In this document: positions 1 to 6,765 of the stretch, one piece after another
Layout: every line of letters begins with the position of its first letter
Position numbering within the stretch: the first letter of the stretch is position 1
Assembly: GCF_003987225.1 (NCBI RefSeq)
Contig: NZ_PIPX01000001.1
Span: 434,001 to 498,000, forward strand
DNA: 64,000 bases
Source: Pseudidiomarina homiensis
GTDB lineage: Bacteria; Pseudomonadota; Gammaproteobacteria; Enterobacterales; Alteromonadaceae
Direction: 5' to 3'
Notes under the pieces: model-generated
Databases searched by the model: none
Told to the model about the DNA's origin: nothing
Seen by the model: only the letters and a program-made list of their open reading frames with translations
Program-made: the position numbers and the translations under genes

Positions 1-53
1 ATGGTTTTAATGTTGGTGAAATCACACTTTATATAGGTAAAAAGTAATAAAAA

Positions 54-78
54 AGCAGCTCTCAGAGCTGCTTTTTTT
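54..78. terminator. Bidirectional rho-independent terminator
   Basis: A perfect 9-bp inverted repeat (54-62 against 64-72, AGCAGCTCT/AGAGCTGCT) is followed by seven T on the plus strand. On the minus strand it is followed by an A/T-rich tract that is mostly T. It sits just after the minus-strand gene ending at 96 and probably also ends a plus-strand gene lying left of the window. The single-base centre means that the inner pairs must open to form the loop. Confidence 0.75.
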
Positions 79-95
79 ACCTAGCTTAACTCTTT

Positions 96-488
96 CTAGT
101 AACCACGCGGTAAGCGCGAGAGGCTTGAGCCTTCTTCAAGTTTCTGGCGCCAGAGTTCACGAGCAGTTAAACCATTGCCTGAACTCTTAGTTTTAACCCC
201 AGCTTTCTTTTCAGCAGGCTTTTTGGCCGCAGGTTTTTTGCTAGTGGCTTTTTTCGCTGGTGCTTTGGTTGCTTTTTTAGCAGCAGGCTTGTCAGCTTTA
301 GGTGCTGGCGCACTCTTACCGCCGGCCAAAGCTTCTGCTTCTTCAGCAAGTTGTGCCAAGCGCATATTTTTGCCACCATCTACACTATACCAGCCACTTT
401 TAGCCTCGATAGTAGGTTTTTTACCGTGTGCCTTTTCGTAGGCTGCGGTAAAATCGGCGACCACTTGGTCTTTATCAAGTTTGCTCAT
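96..488 (-). CDS. Small basic protein with histone H1-like Lys/Ala/Pro tail
   Basis: The product has 130 residues in three parts. An N-terminal module of about 55 residues contains KSGWYSVDGGKNMRLAQL. A low-complexity tail of Lys, Ala and Pro at about 58-100 has repeated KKPAAKK-type units. A short C-terminal segment has TARELWRQKLEEG. The tail resembles bacterial histone H1-like proteins such as AlgP, which bind DNA through such tails. DNA or RNA binding is therefore plausible but inferred. I do not recognise the N-terminal module as a named family. The start ATG at 486-488 is preceded by an AAAGGG-like ribosome site. The gene stands alone and is divergent from ybgI, with a terminator right after its stop. 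Confidence 0.75.
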   Translation of the reverse strand: MSKLDKDQVVADFTAAYEKAHGKKPTIEAKSGWYSVDGGKNMRLAQLAEEAEALAGGKSAPAPKADKPAAKKATKAPAKKATSKKPAAKKPAEKKAGVKTKSSGNGLTARELWRQKLEEGSSLSRLPRGY

Positions 489-605
489 GGAAAAACCCTT
501 TGCATATTGAGTAAAAGTTCTCCATTTTTATACCGTTTTTTGCGCACTATGTCTAATTTTGTCTTATTTTCGGCGAAAATGCGTAACAAAAGAGGAGCCA
601 AGGAC

Positions 606-1361
606 GTGAAACGAGCAGAATTACAGAGTTACTTAAACAATTTTTTGGCGATTGATCGCATCAAAGACTATTGCCCGAATGGCTTACAGGTCGAGGGGCG
701 CGATAACATACACAAGATCATCACTGGAGTGACGGCCTGCCAAGCATTAATCGAGCACGCCGTCGCTGAGGATGCGGATGCCATTTTGGTGCATCATGGG
801 TATTTTTGGAAAGGTGAGCCAGCAGAAATACAGGGAATGAAGAAGCGGCGTCTACAACTCTTGTTACGCAATGATATTAATTTATTTGCTTATCATTTAC
901 CGTTGGATGTCCATCCACGCTTGGGAAATAACGCCCAGTTGGCGCGACTTATGGATTGGCCAGATCCTGCACCGTTAACGACTGTTGAGCCGGAAGGGGT
1001 GGTCATGTATGCCGAGCTGTCGCACGACGAAAGTGCCGTAAGCCTTGCCGAGCAACTGGAACAACGGCTAGGACGCCCATTATTTTGCGCCGAGCATGAC
1101 GACCAAGCTATACGTCGAATCGCTTGGTGCACTGGTGGTGGCCAAGGGTTTATCGATGCCGCGGCACAAGCTGGTTGCGACGCTTTTATTACCGGAGAGG
1201 TTTCAGAGCAAACCATCCATAGCGCACGCGAGCAGGGAATTGCTTTTTACGCAGCCGGACATCATGCGACGGAGCGTTATGGTATCCGAGCGTTGGGTGA
1301 ACATTTGGCGGAGCAATTTGGCTTTGCTCATCGTTTTATTGACATAGATAGCCCAGCTTAA
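606..1361 (+). CDS. ybgI: Nif3/YbgI family dinuclear metal-centre protein
   Basis: This 251-residue protein matches E. coli YbgI (247 residues) along its whole length. The N-terminus has DYCPNGLQVEG, the first metal motif is ADAILVHHG with two His ligands, and the C-terminal motif is AAGHHATERYG. Members form a hexameric toroid with a two-metal site. The family is named after Nif3 and annotated as a GTP cyclohydrolase type 2 homolog, but the true substrate is unresolved. I chose the GTG start at 606 because AGAGGAG lies at 591-597 and the product then begins like YbgI. An in-frame ATG at 579 and longer extensions lack such a site and add unconserved sequence. Confidence 0.9.
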   Translation: MKRAELQSYLNNFLAIDRIKDYCPNGLQVEGRDNIHKIITGVTACQALIEHAVAEDADAILVHHGYFWKGEPAEIQGMKKRRLQLLLRNDINLFAYHLPLDVHPRLGNNAQLARLMDWPDPAPLTTVEPEGVVMYAELSHDESAVSLAEQLEQRLGRPLFCAEHDDQAIRRIAWCTGGGQGFIDAAAQAGCDAFITGEVSEQTIHSAREQGIAFYAAGHHATERYGIRALGEHLAEQFGFAHRFIDIDSPA

Positions 1362-1393
1362 GCGTTGTGCCGTCGTAATTGCAGAGAAGTCTT

Positions 1394-2176
1394 GTGAATA
1401 AACACACAAAGGATCAAAGTTTCGCCGGGCTTACCGACAAGTTTGCGAAAAATATCTATGCTACGGCCAAAGGGCAGATTCGTTTAGCCGTGTTAGCCCG
1501 TGACCTTGCGCCTTTATATCAGCAGTCGACGCCCCTGCGCGTATTAGATATTGGCGCGGGTATCGGACAGTTTTCGCAAAACTTTGCACGACATGGACAC
1601 CATGTGACCCATACTGATATTGCGGACGATATGGTTTTAGCGGCTCAGGAGCGGCATCAACACGAAGGGTTAAGTAGCCATTACAGCTATCATTGTGCGA
1701 GCTTACAAAAGCTTCCAGAGCTGTTGCAAGGGCAACAGTTTGACGTCGTATTATGCCATGCCGTGCTCGAATGGTTAGCAGAACCTGCAGATGCGTTGCC
1801 ACTATTAAAGCGCTTTCTGAAACCCCAGGGCAAGCTATCGCTGATGTTTTATAATCGTGACGCCAAGCTAATGGCGAACATGGTGTTCGGCAATTTTGAT
1901 TATGTAGAAGCCGATTTACAGGTCAAAAAGCGCGTGCGTATGAGTCCTCAGCAGCCTATAGCGCCCGCAGCGATGGATCTTTGGCTAAAAGAACACAAGC
2001 TGGCGGTGCTACAACGTACTGGAGTGCGTTGTTTCCATGATTACTTACGTGACCCTGAACAGGGTAAGCAGCACTTTGACCAGTTGCTAAGGCTTGAGTT
2101 GCAATACAATCAACAGCCACCTTTTGCGGCCTTGGGCCGCTATCAACACTGGCAAATCACCCATGCAGACGACTAA
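1394..2176 (+). CDS. cmoM: tRNA 5-carboxymethoxyuridine methyltransferase CmoM
   Basis: CmoM transfers a methyl group from SAM to 5-carboxymethoxyuridine at position 34 of certain tRNAs, giving mcmo5U. The 260-residue product follows E. coli CmoM (formerly SmtA) closely: FAKNIYATAKGQIR near the N-terminus, the SAM motif LDIGAGIGQFS, CHAVLEWLAEP, LSLMFYNRDAKLMANMV, GNFDYV and the C-terminal TGVRCFHDYLRD. The GTG at 1394 has an AGAGAAG site just upstream. A TTG at 1379 is also in frame but has no better site. The gene ends inside the next one (14-bp overlap), which suggests translational coupling with the lipid kinase. Confidence 0.92.
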   Translation: MNKHTKDQSFAGLTDKFAKNIYATAKGQIRLAVLARDLAPLYQQSTPLRVLDIGAGIGQFSQNFARHGHHVTHTDIADDMVLAAQERHQHEGLSSHYSYHCASLQKLPELLQGQQFDVVLCHAVLEWLAEPADALPLLKRFLKPQGKLSLMFYNRDAKLMANMVFGNFDYVEADLQVKKRVRMSPQQPIAPAAMDLWLKEHKLAVLQRTGVRCFHDYLRDPEQGKQHFDQLLRLELQYNQQPPFAALGRYQHWQITHADD

Positions 2177-3053
2177 GGTTCTCATCTATGTGAAGTCGTT
2201 GGTTGCGCTGAACCGCCAAAAGGCGGCGGTCTATCGTGAGTTTTTTACCGAACAGCTCGCTGCTAGCGCGGTTGAGATTCTCGAGAGCAGTGCGAAACGC
2301 CAACAGGATATAGGTCAGTTAAAGCAGTGGGTGAGCGCTCTTGCCAGCAATGACATCGGCGAACTGGTAGTGATTGGCGGCGATGGCAGTGTAAACATTG
2401 CGGCGCATGCCTGCGTCAACACAGCTGTTCGGTTGAGTGTAGTGCCAGCGGGGACGGGGAATGATTTCGCGACAGCGCTTGGTATTGTCAATTGGCGGTG
2501 GCGTCTGCAGGAAGAACCTGTACTAAGGCAACGCTCTGTGGGGTGTATTGACCAGCATATTTTTATCAATCATGCTGGAGCCGGCATAAGTGTTGCGTTA
2601 CGTGACCTGCAGAGTACGTGGAGCAAACGTTGGTTAAAGCGCTATTCCTATCTATGGGCGCTGGTCCGGTATTTGTTTGTGCGCCCACGTCGGCGCTGTC
2701 TTATAAGAGACGAACAGGGCCGTGCGTGGGAATTTCAGGTTGCTGCGGTCAATCGGGCGATTGGCGGTGGCATCATCGTGTATCCCGCGGCCGCATTAGA
2801 TACACAGGTGTTAGGTGTGCTGCAGGTACCCAAAGTGTCACGCTGGCGGCAATTGAGTGCGCTATTTTGGATCCTATGTAAACGACCCGACCAAAGTAGG
2901 CTGTTAGGTTGTCATGAAACTGCTACTTTTACCTTAGCTGATAACACGAACATCATTGAGCTAGACGGCGATGCCATTGAACTGCAAGGGCCAGCCACAG
3001 CGCAAGTGATACATAACGCATTGAATGTATACACCCAAGGGAGAACGCAATGA
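2163..3053 (+). CDS. YegS-like diacylglycerol/lipid kinase family protein
   Basis: The product (296 residues; E. coli YegS has 299) has the diacylglycerol-kinase catalytic fold. The nucleotide-binding loop VIGGDGSVNIAA corresponds to the family's GGDGT motif, with Ser for Thr. It is followed by LSVVPAGTGNDFATALG, and the C-terminus has the IELDGDAIEL strand typical of the second domain. Relatives phosphorylate diacylglycerol, sphingoid bases or phosphatidylglycerol, so the lipid substrate cannot be named here. The ATG at 2163 lies within the end of cmoM. The 3' end overlaps the next gene by 4 bp (ATGA), so cmoM, this gene and the dehydrogenase form one operon. Confidence 0.85.
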   Translation: MQTTKVLIYVKSLVALNRQKAAVYREFFTEQLAASAVEILESSAKRQQDIGQLKQWVSALASNDIGELVVIGGDGSVNIAAHACVNTAVRLSVVPAGTGNDFATALGIVNWRWRLQEEPVLRQRSVGCIDQHIFINHAGAGISVALRDLQSTWSKRWLKRYSYLWALVRYLFVRPRRRCLIRDEQGRAWEFQVAAVNRAIGGGIIVYPAAALDTQVLGVLQVPKVSRWRQLSALFWILCKRPDQSRLLGCHETATFTLADNTNIIELDGDAIELQGPATAQVIHNALNVYTQGRTQ

Positions 3054-3919
3054 AATGTGCATTTATTGGACTTGGTGTCATGGGCTACCCTATGGCCGGT
3101 CATTTGCAACGCAACGGGTTTGCAGCCACCGTTTATAATCGCACCACAGCGAGAGCTAAACAGTGGGTGAAAGACTATGGCGGTGACTATGCAGAGACCC
3201 CGCGCGAAGCTGCAGCCGGCGCTGATGTAGTGATGGTTTGTGTGGGCAATGACGAAGACGTCCGTAGTGTGTTTTATGGTGACGATGGCCTACTGGCGAG
3301 TATCGCTGAGAACACCATTGTGATTGACCACACAACGGCTTCTGCCGAGCTCGCACGAGAACTTTCCGATGAAGTGCATAATCGCGTGGCTTTCTTTCTC
3401 GACGCACCCGTATCGGGCGGTCAACAGGGCGCTGAAAACGGCGTACTCACGGCCATGATTGGCGGTGATCGTGATGCCTTTGATGACGCGCAAGCGGCGT
3501 TGAAATGCTACTGCAAAACCCGCGAATACATGGGGCCAGCAGGTCATGGTCAATTAGCGAAGATGGTGAACCAGATTTGTATTGCTGGCGTTGTACAAGG
3601 CCTCTCTGAAGGCTTGCAGTTAGCGCGTAAAGTTGGCCTTGATGCTGACACGTTGATTCGTGCCATCAGTCAGGGAGCTGCCGGCTCGTGGCAAATGCAA
3701 AACCGCTATCAAACGATGTGGCAAGGTCATTACGAGCACGGCTTTGCCGTCGATTGGATGCGTAAAGATTTGAAAATCGCGCTAGAGGAGGCTGACCGTA
3801 ATGGCTTGAGCATGCCATTAACCGCGTTGGTTGATCAGTTCTACGCTGAAGTTCAACAAATGGGCGGCAGTCGCTGGGACACCTCAAGCCTCCTAGCCCG
3901 CCTCGAAAAAAATAAATAG
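3050..3919 (+). CDS. NAD(P)-dependent beta-hydroxyacid dehydrogenase family oxidoreductase
   Basis: This is a 289-residue member of the 3-hydroxyisobutyrate / tartronate-semialdehyde reductase family. The Rossmann motif is at the very N-terminus (FIGLGVMGYPMAGHL). The substrate-binding signature is DAPVSGGQQGAENG near residue 120, and the catalytic Lys lies in GHGQLAKMVNQ near 170. Such enzymes oxidise or reduce small beta-hydroxyacids or semialdehydes in the cytoplasm. The sequence does not settle which one. It overlaps the upstream lipid kinase gene by 4 bp and ends before a strong bidirectional terminator. Confidence 0.85.
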   Translation: MKCAFIGLGVMGYPMAGHLQRNGFAATVYNRTTARAKQWVKDYGGDYAETPREAAAGADVVMVCVGNDEDVRSVFYGDDGLLASIAENTIVIDHTTASAELARELSDEVHNRVAFFLDAPVSGGQQGAENGVLTAMIGGDRDAFDDAQAALKCYCKTREYMGPAGHGQLAKMVNQICIAGVVQGLSEGLQLARKVGLDADTLIRAISQGAAGSWQMQNRYQTMWQGHYEHGFAVDWMRKDLKIALEEADRNGLSMPLTALVDQFYAEVQQMGGSRWDTSSLLARLEKNK

Positions 3920-3939
3920 CTTTTTCGCTGCTCACCCAC

Positions 3940-3971
3940 AAAAAAAGCCCCTTAAAAAAGGGGCTTTTTTT
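3940..3971. terminator. Bidirectional rho-independent terminator
   Basis: A G+C-rich core (GCCCC/GGGGC) is flanked by A runs on the left and T runs on the right, with an A-rich loop. It lies between the convergent dehydrogenase gene (ends 3919) and the DUF1329 gene (ends 3989), so it can stop transcription from both sides. Confidence 0.9.
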
Positions 3972-3988
3972 AGTTTCGCTTTCGTTTT

Positions 3989-5344
3989 CTAGCGGATACC
4001 CATGCGACGTAGCGCAGAAGTACTGAAGTCACTACGCTCTGGCTCGATATCAAAGTTCATGTACTCTGATTCTTCGTTTGCCAAGCCTAGCAGAACATAA
4101 CGACCTGAGTTCAAGTCGTACAGCGCTTCCGCAGCCATCCACGGGGTATCGTGATAGTAGAATTGGGTGCTATAAGCTTCCGCTACACGCCATAGTTCAC
4201 CACGGTTGTCGTAATGATCGATAACACTCGCAGTCCAAGTATCTTCGTCGATAAACATATGACGCGTTTGATAAATGTGACGCTCGCCGTCTTTCAGGGT
4301 TGCTTTCACTTCCCAAACACGGTGTTTCTCGTAACGAACAAGATCTTGGTCCATGTGACCAGCGTTGATAATGTCATCATAGCTAAGGCTAGTATCCATC
4401 AACTTGTAGTTGTTATATGGAATGTACATTTCGCGCTTGCCAACCAGTTCCCAGTTGTACTTGTTAGGAGCACCGTTGAACATGTCGAGACCGTCAGAGG
4501 TACGAAGGCCATCTGATGCTGTACCCGGACCGTCGTAAGATACGTTAGGTGCACGACGCACGCGACGTTGGCCGGCATTGTAGAGCCATGCACGACGGCC
4601 TTCTTTTACCTGGTTAATGGTTTCGTGAACCAATAGCACGGTACCAGTTTGACGAGCAGGGGCTAATACTTCTTGCAAGAAGTAGAACAAGATATTGTCG
4701 TCAGCCGCTTCACGCCCGCTTTCCATGTATTCAGGGAAAACTAACGATTCGCGCAATAGAACTGGAACAAAGTTACCATCTTCCAACACTGGGAATTGAT
4801 TAACTAAACGTTGTACTGCACCACCACGATAACGGGTGATGTGATTCCAGATAATTTCCAAACCATTTTCAGGAATTGGGAAAGGCACGTGCATCTTGAA
4901 GTTTTCCAGACCGTTACCACCGGCAACCATTTCTGCGTTGGTCGCGTTTTCTTTGATAACGTCATAAACTTCTTGAGGATACGCAGCACTACGATGGGTA
5001 GGATAGATGTTCATTTTGTAATCAGGATACTTTTCGAACATCGCCACCTGACCTGCCGAAAGCATATCTTTATGTTCGTCAAGGTTAGCGCTGGTGATGG
5101 TGAATAAAATCTCATCATCGGCATAAGGGTCCGCTGGGCGTGATGGGATCTCGCCGTCAGCTTTAACACTGTAGCCGCCAGTCCAAGCAGGGATAGAGCC
5201 ATCAGCGTTACCCGCCATTTCGGCACCTACTGGGGTTAAATCATTGCCTAAGCGCGCCGCTTCTTCTGGCGTGACCTTGGCCATAACGCTGGCTGAAATT
5301 ACCGATAGAGCAAATACTCCAGCCTTCAGCATCATTTTATTCAT
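3989..5344 (-). CDS. DUF1329 family exported protein
   Basis: The 451-residue product starts with a signal peptide (MNKMMLKAGVFALSVISASVMA), without a lipobox, then KVTPEEAARLG, which is the usual start of mature DUF1329 proteins. Further family-like stretches are GSIPAWTGGY, NLDEHKDML and the C-terminal HMFIDEDTWTASVIDHYD. DUF1329 proteins are thought to adopt a LolA/LolB-like lipid-binding fold in the periplasm or at the outer membrane. Their genes commonly accompany MMPL-type RND transporters and YCF48-like proteins, as here, where the other two genes are divergent from this one. A role in handling a hydrophobic cargo is inference. A DUF1302 gene, often found with this set elsewhere, is not in the window. 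Confidence 0.85.
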   Translation of the reverse strand: MNKMMLKAGVFALSVISASVMAKVTPEEAARLGNDLTPVGAEMAGNADGSIPAWTGGYSVKADGEIPSRPADPYADDEILFTITSANLDEHKDMLSAGQVAMFEKYPDYKMNIYPTHRSAAYPQEVYDVIKENATNAEMVAGGNGLENFKMHVPFPIPENGLEIIWNHITRYRGGAVQRLVNQFPVLEDGNFVPVLLRESLVFPEYMESGREAADDNILFYFLQEVLAPARQTGTVLLVHETINQVKEGRRAWLYNAGQRRVRRAPNVSYDGPGTASDGLRTSDGLDMFNGAPNKYNWELVGKREMYIPYNNYKLMDTSLSYDDIINAGHMDQDLVRYEKHRVWEVKATLKDGERHIYQTRHMFIDEDTWTASVIDHYDNRGELWRVAEAYSTQFYYHDTPWMAAEALYDLNSGRYVLLGLANEESEYMNFDIEPERSDFSTSALRRMGIR

Positions 5345-5558
5345 GGTTTTTTCCTTGTTTGTTCTATGTACCTAGCTAAAGCTACATTAAAAAATAGAAA
5401 AATTAAATGCCCAGCTAACACTAGCGTTTATACGCATCTCACGGTAAGGTATCAGCTGGTTTGACCTGTCTTAATTTATCCATAGCATGTACGGCTTACG
5501 AAAAATTTGCAACAGTAAACATAACAATTCTAAGACACAGAAAAAGCAAGAGGGTTCC

Positions 5559-6758
5559 ATGACAAGAGCTAAGGTCTGTGCCGCTGCGATCGCATTAAGC
5601 TTCAGCGCTGGCTTCAGTGCTAGTGCAAACGTAGCTTTAGCCGCGCAAGCAGAGCCGCAACAAGCTGTTGAGCAGAATACGACAGCGGGTGACTACGACG
5701 TCATTTACGCACCTGCAATGGCTGCTGACGAAGCAACACGAGCTGTGTTAACCGAGATTACTGCAACTAGCGATAGACAGGTTGCGGTGGGTGATTACGG
5801 TGTCATTGTCACACGCGCATCGGCGAGTGAAGAATGGCAGCAAGCAGAAGTGCCGAGCAGTGTGTTCTTAACCAGTATCGATTTTGCCAATGCTAATTTG
5901 GGTTGGGCAGTCGGGCACCATGGTGTGATTCTGCAAACCACCGATGGCGGCGTTACTTGGCAGCGTCAACTGGATGGCTTTGAATATATTGACCTACAAG
6001 TTGAGCATTATGAACAACGTGTAGCCGAGCTCGAAGCGCGGCTTGATAGTGCCACGGAAATGGATCCAGTGGAACGCGATGATCTTGAGTTCGCCTTAGA
6101 TGATGCTTTGTTTAAATATGACTCTGCGCAAATTGCATTAGAAGAAGGGCCGACGAAGCCGTTTCTTGACGTTCTGGCGTTATCTGAGCAAGAAATTTTT
6201 GTCGCTGGTGCTTACGGTGCGTTCCTTCACAGTACAGACGGCGGCGCCACTTGGCAGATCATTGACCATTTGGTCGACAACCTCGATGGTTTTCACTTAA
6301 ATGCTATTCAAGCCCATGGTGATGCGGTTTACATGGTAGGTGAATCAGGTTTGTTGTATCGCAGTCTCGATCGTGGTCAAAGCTGGGAGACATTGGACTC
6401 ACCTTATTATGGTTCCTTCTTTGGGGTTCATATTGACCAACAAGAACGACTTTGGATCTATGGTTTGCGTGGCAATATTTTCGTGAGCGAAGACCAAGGG
6501 GACAGCTTTACCCAGCTATCTTTGGAAGACCCCGTCAATATTAATAATGCCATCGATGCACCGGATGGTGGCCTGTACTTTGTTGGTAATGCCGGCGTTG
6601 TGGCATATTTAAGCGAGTCAGGAGAACTGGTCGAGCGTACTCATGATAGTGGGGCCGCATTGACCGATTTAGTTATTAACGCCGATGGAAGTCTTACTTT
6701 GGTCGGCCAGCGCGGCATTTTAACCATGCCGAGCAGTGCGCTAGCTGAGAAGGAGTAA
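5559..6758 (+). CDS. Exported YCF48-like beta-propeller protein with coiled-coil insertion
   Basis: The 399-residue product has a signal peptide (MTRAKVCAAAIALSFSAGFS...) and a propeller made of Asp-box/BNR-type repeats: TTDGGVTW near 127, STDGGATW near 225, LDRGQSW near 285 and EDQGDSF near 325. A charged helical segment at about 146-195 (EQRVAELEARL) interrupts the propeller and looks like a coiled coil. The family is related to the photosystem II assembly factor Ycf48 but occurs in many non-photosynthetic bacteria next to MMPL transporters. I chose ATG 5559 because AGAGGG lies just upstream; an in-frame ATG 72 bp earlier would spoil the signal peptide. The MMPL gene follows after 7 bp. Confidence 0.85.
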   Translation: MTRAKVCAAAIALSFSAGFSASANVALAAQAEPQQAVEQNTTAGDYDVIYAPAMAADEATRAVLTEITATSDRQVAVGDYGVIVTRASASEEWQQAEVPSSVFLTSIDFANANLGWAVGHHGVILQTTDGGVTWQRQLDGFEYIDLQVEHYEQRVAELEARLDSATEMDPVERDDLEFALDDALFKYDSAQIALEEGPTKPFLDVLALSEQEIFVAGAYGAFLHSTDGGATWQIIDHLVDNLDGFHLNAIQAHGDAVYMVGESGLLYRSLDRGQSWETLDSPYYGSFFGVHIDQQERLWIYGLRGNIFVSEDQGDSFTQLSLEDPVNINNAIDAPDGGLYFVGNAGVVAYLSESGELVERTHDSGAALTDLVINADGSLTLVGQRGILTMPSSALAEKE

Positions 6759-6765
6759 TCTCGCA

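Noticed and set aside
351-605. N-terminal extension of ybgI
   Set aside because: It runs through the divergent basic-protein gene and adds unconserved residues; the GTG at 606 has a good ribosome site and the expected start.
3156-3553. Antisense open frames inside the dehydrogenase gene, and similar ones elsewhere
   Set aside because: They lie opposite well-supported genes, have no recognisable motifs or ribosome sites, and are expected by chance from codon use.
5559-6758. Photosynthesis-related function from YCF48 similarity
   Set aside because: Similarity only reflects the propeller family; no photosynthesis gene is present and the MMPL context points to envelope transport.
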